Assembly (NCBI GenBank): GCA_949358305.1
Contig: OX442320.1
Span: forward strand, 1,862,501 to 1,926,500
Reading direction: 5' to 3'
Length of the DNA: 64,000 nt
DNA from: Strigamia acuminata
Lineage: Eukaryota; Arthropoda; Chilopoda; Geophilomorpha; Linotaeniidae
Of the stretch, positions 56,701-64,000 are shown in pieces. The stretch's first letter is position 1. Each line of letters opens with the position of its first letter. The notes beneath the pieces are model-generated. The model saw nothing but the letters and a program-made list of their open reading frames with translations, made no database searches and was not told where the DNA came from. Position numbers and translations under genes: made by a program.

Positions 56701-58594
56701 GTACAAGGTCCAATATGCCTTTGGTCAAAATTTGTCCAATTGGAGGAAATCCAGCACGTGTCTTTTTGGCTTTCATGCACGCGTCACACTGGTCCATGTC
56801 TTTATTAGACAATTTCACTCCAAAAATATCTGTTGACTTTTCCATGTCAACAATACCCTTTGTGTGTAAATGTGCCATACGGCCGTGCCAATAACTAATA
56901 TCTAACGCTTTATCCGCTTTCCCATTAGGCTGAACCCCATTAATTCCGCTGGCCGGAAGTGCACTCGCGTCTGTCGCGCCGGAAACTATTTTCCCTGGAG
57001 TTTTACTGCCCTTGATGCCTTTTGGTGTTTCTAACACCTCACTATAAGACGGTTTTATAGTATCGCTCGCCTGCGTTACGCATTCACTCGAATTAGTATT
57101 GGATACGCTAGTATTTACAACATTAACACTTTCAGTAACATTCAGTGTATTAGTAATCGGATTACTTATGCTAAGTGCATCCGCATGCGTCGGAATTGCA
57201 CTTGCATTTACAGAAGGAACCGCAATCTGACAAGAACTCTTGTACATTCTGTCCGACTGACGCATGGCTGTCAGTATTGGTTCCGTAATCCGTTGTTTGA
57301 AAATGACCATTTTCCCTTCACCAACTCGGGTTATATACCCAGCCTCATCAGTGCGACCGAGGGAAATCAAATTTTTAGTAAAATTTGGTGCGTAAAACAC
57401 ATTCTTTAATATGAATGGGTGCCCTTGAGATTTATCCCGTGATTCTAGTTTAATATCTCCCACCCCGTCAATTTTGGATGAACCCTCACCCAATCGCACT
57501 GAATAATTAGAAAAGGGCTTGTAATTCACGAAACCGTGTTTGGTGAAAGTAAAGTGGTCGGTGGCGCCAGTGTCCACATACCAAGCCATGTCTTGCACCC
57601 CCGATGATGTAACAAATGAAGACACGGTTGTCGTTGATTGTCCAATAGTCTGCTGAAGCGATGTGTAGAATCCTTCCAGTTCCTCAGAAGAGCTCAGATT
57701 AGCTTTTCTTCCCCGTGCACGTCCTCGGCCTTTGCCGCGTCCACGAGACTGAGAAATATTCGATGCAGATTTGGTCGGCACAATCGTAAAGCCCTGTTTC
57801 GATGAAGGGCAATCGCGTGAAAAGTGTCCTTTTCCGCCGCAGTTGTAACAAACAACTCCTTTTTGCTGCGGCTTTTGCGGATTCGTCGCATAAGCACCAG
57901 ATGCAGATGCGTCTCCTGGCGCAGTTCCACCATGAGTTCTGTTGTACTCAGCAAGGAGCCTTTCTTTAACTTTGGCCACTGTAAAGTCGGCCTTGTCCCA
58001 GTGGTACACAATGGATTTTAATGCCTCGTATTCAGGCCCGAGGAAATCCAAATATTGGAACGCGATTTCCTTTTCCGTTAAAGTAATATCCACGTCCTTT
58101 AACTCTATCGCCTTCCTGTCCACCCTAGAAGTGAACACGACCATGTCGTCCCCTGGAAGCATTTGGAGCTGTAAAAACTCCCGGCGTAGCCTGGCTTGTC
58201 GCGCCATCGTGGTCGGCTGGTACGCTGTTTTCAGTGCGTCCCACGCTTCTTTTGCCGTTTTATGTGCGACAGCAACACCTTTCTGCGCTTCTGTGCAGCC
58301 GAGACAAATGGAGGAACGTGCACGGGATTCACGTGCCTGGAAATCACGCTTTTCCTTCGGGGAGGCCGTTACGGCCAACGCTGGCTCGGTTCCAATTACG
58401 TGAGCCCAAACTCCTTGGTGCTCTAAGTAAAGCTGCATGTCAACGGCCCAAGACTCATAATTTGCGCCGTCTAATTTGCGAATGTTTGCATTAAATGGCT
58501 TGGAAAAATCTTCCATCACTTCACTGGCCATTATGCGATGCGTAGCACAATACACAAAATCACTTAGAATCACAACACTTGCAAAATATAACAC
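53798..58594 (-). CDS. Copia gag-pol polyprotein, intact
   Basis: A single open frame of 1598 codons. The likely start is the second Met (58531, MASEVMEDFSKPF), which begins the Gag-like domain. Domains in order: Gag with a zinc knuckle CYNCGGKGHFSRDC (about 249-262); aspartic protease WYVDTGATDHF (about 336); integrase zinc finger (HxHx...CDACMKAKK); DDE integrase core (DVWG about 628, RTDKGGEF about 695, SVAERAN about 730); reverse transcriptase (HADIKAAYLYGD, and the YVDDLVIF catalytic box about 1281); and RNase H (TVFTDASYA, MESEFVAI, ADLLTKWL) to the C-terminus. The order protease-integrase-RT-RNase H is that of Ty1/copia. Gag and Pol are in one frame, so no frameshift is needed. The stop lies just before the polypurine tract. 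Confidence 0.96.
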   Translation of the reverse strand: MLYFASVVILSDFVYCATHRIMASEVMEDFSKPFNANIRKLDGANYESWAVDMQLYLEHQGVWAHVIGTEPALAVTASPKEKRDFQARESRARSSICLGCTEAQKGVAVAHKTAKEAWDALKTAYQPTTMARQARLRREFLQLQMLPGDDMVVFTSRVDRKAIELKDVDITLTEKEIAFQYLDFLGPEYEALKSIVYHWDKADFTVAKVKERLLAEYNRTHGGTAPGDASASGAYATNPQKPQQKGVVCYNCGGKGHFSRDCPSSKQGFTIVPTKSASNISQSRGRGKGRGRARGRKANLSSSEELEGFYTSLQQTIGQSTTTVSSFVTSSGVQDMAWYVDTGATDHFTFTKHGFVNYKPFSNYSVRLGEGSSKIDGVGDIKLESRDKSQGHPFILKNVFYAPNFTKNLISLGRTDEAGYITRVGEGKMVIFKQRITEPILTAMRQSDRMYKSSCQIAVPSVNASAIPTHADALSISNPITNTLNVTESVNVVNTSVSNTNSSECVTQASDTIKPSYSEVLETPKGIKGSKTPGKIVSGATDASALPASGINGVQPNGKADKALDISYWHGRMAHLHTKGIVDMEKSTDIFGVKLSNKDMDQCDACMKAKKTRAGFPPIGQILTKGILDLVHMDVWGASQTKTLGGGSYFLLIVDDYSRFMWIYIMKKKSDVLGIFKIWQREIERSTSKKVKTIRTDKGGEFVSKEWEDYAQQEGIKCERTNAYSPEMNSVAERANRLILEGVRAMLIESELPKRLWGELAVTLVYVKNLYPHPKLNNRSPYNVFYNKRASVRHLRCIGSKCYTHIPAQQRHSKLEPRAWVGALVGYCTDTKGYRIWDPTRNKIFGSKHVTINENEYWHEKGSGVPKKGKEQTQSFEYFNGSDLGLESDEETPTPVSLAPVHVPVPKPSQPLPGQSPPIQGLPVQQVVPPVVKPLPPAVDLTLGKPPLPTTPKPLVFKRPKLIEFTGEPTDEVSDDEEVFQEALLASPNVRGGQEAVAVGGVPLLKLNMNDWDIRPYIRQTGRDAGQTYAHYVAPNKKRLRSRIEALHWCQENGYEFEADLFDFSGKTQNEELPNPFAGFAGCCALEPNTYEEAIKGERKSEWVGAMQEEIDIFNERKVYEEVDCEKDQQLLGSKWIYKIKRDNTGEIRRHRARLVAQGFKQRPGIDFTEVFSPVVNFVVILVLFCMLVVLMNWRDTHADIKAAYLYGDLDEVQYMGIPKGFQTPQNVGKCWKLYKALYGLHQSGRMWFEKLHDRLLHIGFKPVPGFNCVYCMDRDVVLVVYVDDLVIFSRNEKIEKDVLSWITEHFQMVNLGPVTHLLGIEFTRVNGKILVHQRKYIERLCNHFKIDGSHKVHLPGAVGTMIMGVKKDEQLDTVFPYRSLVGSLLFLASRTRPDILFSTIVLSQYNERHSQRHVNMLLQVLRYLKSTEDYCIDLSRCKSALLTVFTDASYATDVDQRRSFGGHVVFLGGVPVSWSCRKQKMTTLSVMESEFVAIVDGVRELIWLKRLFNMSVMFDYFGNLQPCVLADSTAAIQYSKNRVENKANKHIEVRFHYLRDLYESKVFDIRHVSGRLNVADLLTKWLARPRLTELCGHIFDM

Positions 58595-59700
58595 TTAACC
58601 CACCAAAAATTAGGCGAAAAATAATACAATTCCACCCGGGGTACAGCTCAATAAGTGAGCACAACTTCTCCGACTAGTCGCTACAAGGACCTCCGACCGA
58701 CACACCTGGGGTCGCGGGAAAATCCCCTTGCTTCGAGCAAGCCTAGCCGAAAATAAGACGACACTAGGCGAATGCCTAAAGGGTGCCGAATATATTAAAG
58801 GGCCCAAACAAAACCTTAATAATATTCACAAATAATTTCGAACCCAAATATATACACTTTTAAGATGTTAAGATGGCAAGTTGATGTGTGAATTGCGGGA
58901 GGAATCGTCGCAAGTCCAACGCTGGCTGCTTGGAGCTCCCTCGGAGCACAGGCGCACACCGGGGTGCTAACCTGTGTGTGTGCGGCAATAATAACCTCGC
59001 ACACTTCGCGCACGTCCGCGCCTTCGCAATTGCCGTATTGCAAATTGCGGTTCTTCAATGTCGAATGCACGTGCGTATTCCGTACGCACGGGTTCTCCAA
59101 CGACGGTACGTCGTTCGAGACGTACGTGGTGAACGTTGATCGTTCGTGATGCGAAATATTCGCGATGATCGCCGCCGCACTCGTATCTGGCGAAAAATGC
59201 ACAAAATCGACGAACTCCGCCGATAAATTAGTGCTAATGCACGCAAAACACCTCACACTGGTGTAAATAATAAATACAGTTACTTGAAAACGCTCGTAGA
59301 ATCCAAAAACCGCTGAAAAACGATGCTGGAAACAGCCAAAACACTTAACACCTGGTCGGCGCCATCTTGGATTTCCGAAAATGTGATCCAGGTTGGGAAA
59401 TACAGTTCCGTGTGGTTTTAGCAGTTTCCTCCTGCTAAATGCCGGATATTTTAACGAAAATATCTTGTCCTCACCGCTAATGATGAAAACGCTGGCCGCT
59501 CCACGCTGAAAACCGCTCAAAATCGTCGAAAAACGAATAATTTCGACTCCGCCGACCCCCGATGTTGGCTGCGCTACTCGGCGACGTGCGGGAAACGTTC
59601 CGTGTCGCCCCGCCTCCGTTTTCCGTGCGTCGTGGCCGTTCGCGACGTGGAAAATCGCCGAAAAATTGCTTTATACAATAGCAACTCACCAGAAACGTAA

Positions 59701-59713
59701 TCCTCTGCTACCA
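59701..59713 (-). other. Primer binding site for tRNA-iMet
   Basis: On the minus strand TGGTAGCAGAGGA follows the 5' LTR after one base. The plus strand here, tcctctgctacca, equals the 3' end of animal initiator methionine tRNA including CCA. The element would therefore prime from the tRNA 3' terminus. Confidence 0.9.
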
Positions 59714-59714
59714 C

Positions 59715-60195
59715 TGTTGGCCTTTAATCTTAAATAAGGTGAGTTGAAGCAGTTTTCAATGTTTTGTAACACTAGCACAAATTGTGCCGCCATCTTTAAT
59801 ATCATGGAAAAACATGTGAGAACAAATGATACATGGTTTGAGGTTATTTCACCTCACAAACTATAAGAAGGACAAATCACTATTGTATTCAATTTGATTT
59901 GTCCTGTACAATGTTTAAACATAAACAACTTAAAACAGAACAAGTTCTTAATGCAAAATGCTCATAAGAGCAGACGACAATTAGACAAATCATTATATAA
60001 AGGTAAATCAGTTGTGGTAACGAAACACGCATTAGATAAAAAGCAATAACAACTGATCTGCAATTCCGGGACATAATACAATGATAAACTAATCGCGGGA
60101 CAATCGTGCTAATCCGGAAACGCACGAAGTAATCTCTCCATCGTAAATCGGAACTGACTGTGACAACACTTGTCCCTAAACTTTACATATCAATA
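59715..60195 (-). repeat. 5' LTR of the copia element
   Basis: Same length and sequence as the 3' LTR. The minus-strand promoter of the element should lie in it. Bases 58595-59700 between this LTR and gag-pol form an unusually long (about 1.1 kb) GC-rich untranslated leader. Confidence 0.95.
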
Positions 60196-60301
60196 GTGTC
60201 TCCTCACTCGTAACATCGTAACTCGTAACTCTGAGGAGTCAAGAGTAAATTCGTTTTTTCAACCAGAAATTTGTAAGGCGGGAAGGAGTACAAACCACTT
60301 A

Positions 60302-60355
60302 TTAGACTTCTAAACTCTATGTTTAGAAAGTCTTATGAAACGGTCATGTCTGTCC

Positions 60356-60390
<35 letters not shown>

Positions 60391-60959
60391 AACCACGATT
60401 CCGCAAAAACTACCGCAGCTAGAGCGAAACGGACAACGGCATTAAATCGAGCATACCTATATTAGTATCCGTCTGTCCGTCAACCACGATTCCGCAAAAA
60501 CTACCGCAGCTAGAGCGAAACGGACAACGGCATTAAATCGAGTCCTTAGGTATTTTCAGATTTCTCCGACCTCCGGTTGAATTAATAAACCGGTTTTAGT
60601 GCACTTTTAGCGGTGTATTCTATGAAAATTACGGAAATGACGTCATCATGACGACGTCATTTCCGTAATTTTCATGGAATAGACTTGGGACAGACGGAAA
60701 ACGGAAAACGAGAAACGGGAAATTAAAACGACGGAAATGCGAAGCTAGTGAAACGTTCGTTGTACGCGATTGGTTTACATCTCGGCGCCGGCGTATTACG
60801 CGAATTTGGCGGCGTTCTGGGCGAAGAAGCTTTTGAAATTCAAAATTTGAATGATTTAATTGCGAAATTGGTTGTTTTGTGTCATTAATTTATTATTATT
60901 ATTTTTTTAATTAGGGGCAGGGTTTAGAAGTCTCATGTGTAATGCTTTCCTGCATTACA
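60302..60959. mobile_element. TIR element with terminal hairpin, copy 2
   Basis: It starts ttagacttctaaac and ends with gtttagaagtct followed by the hairpin tgtaatgc...gcattaca. It is the reverse of the copy at 49927-50430. A (TGTC)n run lies at 60350-60384. A 71-bp unit is directly repeated (60381-60451 and 60472-60542). A palindrome with arms of about 28 bp around gacgtc lies at 60616-60681. Confidence 0.65.
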
Positions 60960-61680
60960 AATCCCTGCTTGTTTCTCTTCTAACATTATCTGGAGTTTCT
61001 GCATTGAAAAAAATTTATATCATTCTTAACATTGCACACTAAGAAATGACATTTTAAAAGATTCATAAACAATTTAGCGTTCTCTCGGTCTGTTTTCTAG
61101 CGCACTGATTGGTCGTCCCCCTCGCCCGGCCCTAAAGCCAGTACAAGTACTGTAGCGGTACCGTATGTGCTGAAACATTCTGGAGAATGTGAATTTTGTG
61201 TTGATTGTTGTTATTAGACTGTTTTACCAAGACACCAGTATGTCCAGTAGTTCTCCCTGTATTGCCTAATACAGTGGCCACAGAGTATATTCAAGTATGC
61301 TATACTGATTTCTTATGACCTAATAGTTTTTAACATCATCTTTTTGCTTAAGGCATTGTTTAAAAAACTTAAAAACTTAAAACATAAAAATTAATGTGAA
61401 AAATTTTGTATAAAAAAACTACTTTTGAATATAGAAGCGACACCTCCTCTGGGTCGACAAATGCTAGGCGCCCGGTTGCCATGGCCCCTGAAAATATTTT
61501 GCCTGGCACTTGAATTTTTAAATTTAGTTTGTTGGTATTTTGGTGAAAAATCAATACACACATACCGCAAATCCTTTCATTGTGCGCGGGTTTTCATTAG
61601 ACCGCGGGTCTAATAAAGCACAGGTTTAATCGAGATTTTGTTATTAGTGCGCGGGTCTCTATTATAACCATTGTCTAGCC

Positions 61681-61961
61681 CAGGGGTTCGCAAACTTTTT
61701 AGCATCGCGCCTCACTTTTTAAGCAAGGCAATCTTCTGCGCCCCACTTCATCTACTAGTGTATTAAATTTTTAAAAAATATACTACTAAAAAGAAAAAAT
61801 GAAATTTTTATATAATTTTGCATAAAACTTTGTATAATTTTTTATATAATTTTGCTTAAAAATTTACAATAGTTTGCAAAATAAGCTTGTTTTATTTAGG
61901 CATGTATGATGGCTGCGCCCCACCAATAATCAGCTCGCACCTCACCGTTTGGGAAACCCTG
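61681..61961. mobile_element. Small hAT-type MITE, copy B
   Basis: The ends CAGGGGTTCGCAAAC and GTTTGGGAAACCCTG are flanked by a perfect 8-bp duplication, gtctagcc (61673-61680 and 61962-61969). The interior matches copy A (38347-38661) in reverse orientation, e.g. tataattttgcataaaactttgtataa. Confidence 0.92.
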
Positions 61962-62460
61962 GTCTAGCCATGCACCTTAAATCGTTGATATGAAACTATA
62001 CTGCAAATATGGAATATGTAGAAGATGTTCCACATTTGGACAATTCTGAATGAAATTGAATTGGATAGGATTTTCAACAATTTGTTTTTGCGCGGGTCTT
62101 TATTAATACGCTTGAGTTCATTAGTACGCGGGGGAAATCTGGATTTTGTTATTAGAACACACACGTTCGATTAGAGAATTTACGGTATAATGCAATTTCA
62201 TAAGGATGACTGGGAGCTGACTGATGGCTATTTAGGAAAAAAATTAATTACTTTAACCAGTCTTGTATTAATTAATAAAGTCACATTTCAAACGATGTAG
62301 CCTCATCTTATTTGGATTCATGTTTTTAAGCCCATATTTGCAAAATAAATATGCTAGCTCCTGAATTGTTTGTAGATCTCTGGGTGGAATGGACACCACG
62401 TGATAACTTCAAAGGTGCAAAATTGTGGAAATTGTACAATTACAAAAGAAGTCACTTCAT

Positions 62461-62530
62461 TTCGTCGCCCTTCATTTCGTCGCCCTTCATTTCGTCGCCC
62501 TTCATTTTGTCGCCCTTTATTTTCGTCGCC
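62461..62530. repeat. Tandem repeat, 14-15-bp unit
   Basis: Five copies of tcatttcgtcgccct, the last ones diverged, followed by ttaggctgagtccgctt. A single related unit with the same flank (atttcgtcgccacatttttcaggctgagtcc) occurs at about 34583-34612, so this is part of a dispersed repeat family. Confidence 0.85.
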
Positions 62531-63139
62531 CCAGTTTTTAGGCTGAGTCCGCTTCTCGTATTCCTAAGAATGTCTAACAATGAGGGGCTAGCGCCCCCCC
62601 CCCGAACCTAACCTTACTAGTTTTTTTAACCAACTCTCCTTCCAGGAGGTAGTGTCGGCAAAAGAATGAATGGCGACGAAATGAAGAAACCCCTTACAAA
62701 ACAGACTACAGGTGGAACCTCGCTATTAGGAAGACCGTCACAACGAATGCCTCGTTATAATTATAATGTTTTGTTTTTTTTAATTTTAGTTGGTTGCTTG
62801 CTATATTTTGTTCATACAAGTTACCAGTTTCACTACTCGGCTTTGCCCGAATGTTCTATTTTTGCATATACTAGTATTAATGTTTCCAAACTTTTTTTTG
62901 TTTACGACCCAAAAAGACAAACTATAGTTCTAGAATTCATACGTGAGAGTTGGCAGTGCAATTATGTTATGCTGGGGCATCACGTTGAAATAAAGGAGAG
63001 GTTTTTAAAGTGGAAAACAAAACACACGTCTTTACTCGTGGGTAAAATACAAGCAAGTGAGGAGTAATACAAAATTGTCATGGTAACGCTTTTACAACAA
63101 TGTAACAGTATGATATAGCAGTAACACGTTCTTAACAAT

Positions 63140-63170
63140 GAACTCAACATCACATTAACATAACTTAACA
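63140..63170 (-). repeat. Start of the 3' LTR of a second copia element
   Basis: On the minus strand a polypurine tract (CAGGGGAAG, 63174-63182) follows the RNase H stop, and TGTTAAGTTATG begins just after it. The LTR continues to the left, but I could not find its other end. Confidence 0.5.
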
Positions 63171-63189
63171 TTACTTCCCCTGAAACCCA

Positions 63190-63998
63190 TTATGCCCTGA
63201 TAATTGGTTTCACACCTAATAATTCTCTGAAATTACTTAATTTCACTTTATCTAAAGGCTTTGTCAATAAATCAGCTTCATTGTTCTCGGTTGGAACAAA
63301 TTCCAATTTGACTCGTTTCGCCTTTATCTGTTCTCTGATGTAGTGGTATCGGACGTCAATATGTTTTGATCTCCGGTTCTCCACATTGCTTTGTGCAAAA
63401 ACTTTAGCTGGTTGGTTGTCGCATCTCATGATTGTTGGTCCTCCGATCAACGTTGACAAATCCAACTCTTCGATCAGTCGTCGCATCCATACAATGTCTT
63501 TCGAACAATTGCACATCGAGATGTACTCGGCTTCCATGCTGCTGGTGGCTACGACCTTCTGCTTGCTGCTCTGCCATATTACTAAATTCTCGGCTAGTTT
63601 CAGCAAAGTTCCGCTGTAAGATCTTCGGTTGATCTTGCAATTCGCCCAATCTGCGTCTGCGAATGCAGTCAAAAATCCTTTATTCTCATTGTAAACCAAT
63701 CCGTGTTTCTTGGTTCCCGACAGATATCGTAGAATGCGTTGGCCATTTGCCAGTGATTGGTTTTTGGTTTGCTGTTAAATTATGCTAACACATTTACAGC
63801 GTGTGAAATGTCCGGTCTCGTACTGTTGGCCAAGTAAGATAAGCAGCCAATTACCTCTCTATAAGGCTCGACCGTCAGATCTTCAAATTCTTCTGGCTCT
63901 TTCTTATTGTTGTCAGTACATTTCACCATTGGTGTCGCCATTGGTTTTGAATCAGTCATGTTGAATCTCTTCAGGATTTTCTCAACATATTTTTCTTG
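63190..63998 (-). pseudogene. Second copia element: RT end and RNase H, broken
   Basis: Bases 63699-63190 encode a copia RNase H (FADADWANC, MEAEYISM, RCDNQPAK, SKHIDVRYHYIRE, NEADLLTKPL) that ends in a normal stop. Upstream, 63998-63783 reads as the end of the RT region (EKYVEKILKRFNM, YREVIGCLSYLA, TRPDISHAVNVLA). A TAA stop (63782-63780) and a one-base loss around 63738-63741 separate the two parts, so this copy is inactive. It differs in sequence from the intact copia element and represents another family. The rest runs off the right edge. Confidence 0.9.
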
Positions 63999-64000
63999 CG

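Larger units (their letters stand above)
53298..60195 (-). mobile_element. Complete Ty1/copia LTR retrotransposon
   Basis: Two 481-bp LTRs (53298-53778 and 59715-60195), identical as far as I can compare by eye, bracket a 5.9-kb interior. A 5-bp target duplication, gtgtc, lies at 53293-53297 and 60196-60200. The polypurine tract and tRNA primer site are in place and gag-pol is uninterrupted. LTR identity, intact coding and an intact target duplication together point to a recent insertion that may be capable of moving. The element lies on the minus strand. Confidence 0.96.
60960..63189. other. Gene-poor DNA between the copia elements
   Basis: It holds a hAT MITE (61681-61961) and a short-unit tandem repeat (62461-62530). 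The 133-codon frame at 62666-63067 has one hydrophobic segment but no recognisable family, and it lies next to a transposon-like end (caggtggaacctcgctatt) and a retroelement LTR. I do not call it a gene. Confidence 0.5.

Noticed and set aside
62705-62735. Possible pogo/Tigger-type terminal repeat (caggtggaacctcgctatt)
   Set aside because: No matching opposite end was found nearby, so it cannot be supported as an element.
62666-63067. 133-codon frame with one hydrophobic segment
   Set aside because: It has no family resemblance, spans what looks like transposon-end sequence and abuts the LTR of a broken copia element.
1-64000. tRNA or rRNA genes
   Set aside because: No tRNA-like B box with cloverleaf and no rRNA signature was found. 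The only tRNA match is the 13-base primer site of the copia element.

Overview
This is animal (metazoan) nuclear DNA. It is AT-rich and full of spliceosomal introns with GT/AG borders. It carries four transcription units of animal type and many transposable elements. An invertebrate is likely because a Ty1/copia element is intact here, but I cannot name the phylum. All splice sites below were read by eye. In every multi-exon model the coding phases close exactly.

Layout from left to right. (1) 1-6663 is the 3' half of a GC-rich Ty3/gypsy LTR retrotransposon. It has the end of pol (integrase with a GPY/F module), three short stem-loops of one design, a small acidic reading frame with a splice donor, a 921-codon third ORF behind a strong splice acceptor, a polypurine tract and a 1.19-kb 3' LTR. 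(2) 8524-23528, minus strand, is an SRRM2/SRm300-like splicing cofactor gene with 13 coding exons and 723 aa. Its 6-kb penultimate intron holds a 23-bp tandem array, a broken Tc1/mariner transposase N-terminus, two abutting palindromic elements built from inverted duplications of Tc1/mariner 3' ends, and a TIR element with a THAP-like fragment. (3) 25265-29751, plus strand, is a calpain protease (594 aa, 10 exons) with an acylation-type N-terminus and no penta-EF-hand domain. (4) 30575-34056, plus strand, is a P2X ATP-gated channel (428 aa, 10 exons). It keeps the ATP-binding residues but lacks both partners of one of the five family disulfides. (5) 39095-46851, plus strand, is the 5' part of a coiled-coil protein gene. 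(6) 46852-53297 is gene-poor with TE relics. (7) 53298-60195 is a complete, apparently recent Ty1/copia element on the minus strand, with identical-looking LTRs, a 5-bp target duplication, a tRNA-iMet primer site and one open 1598-codon gag-pol. (8) 60196-64000 holds small non-autonomous elements and the broken 3' end of a second, different copia element.

The host genes are not an operon. The SRRM2-like gene and the calpain gene are divergent, and calpain and P2X follow each other on the plus strand. The best candidates for something new are the spliced third ORF of the gypsy element, the paired palindromic Tc1/mariner derivatives, the almost uniform phase-2 exon architecture of the SRRM2-like gene, and the matched cysteine loss in the P2X receptor.
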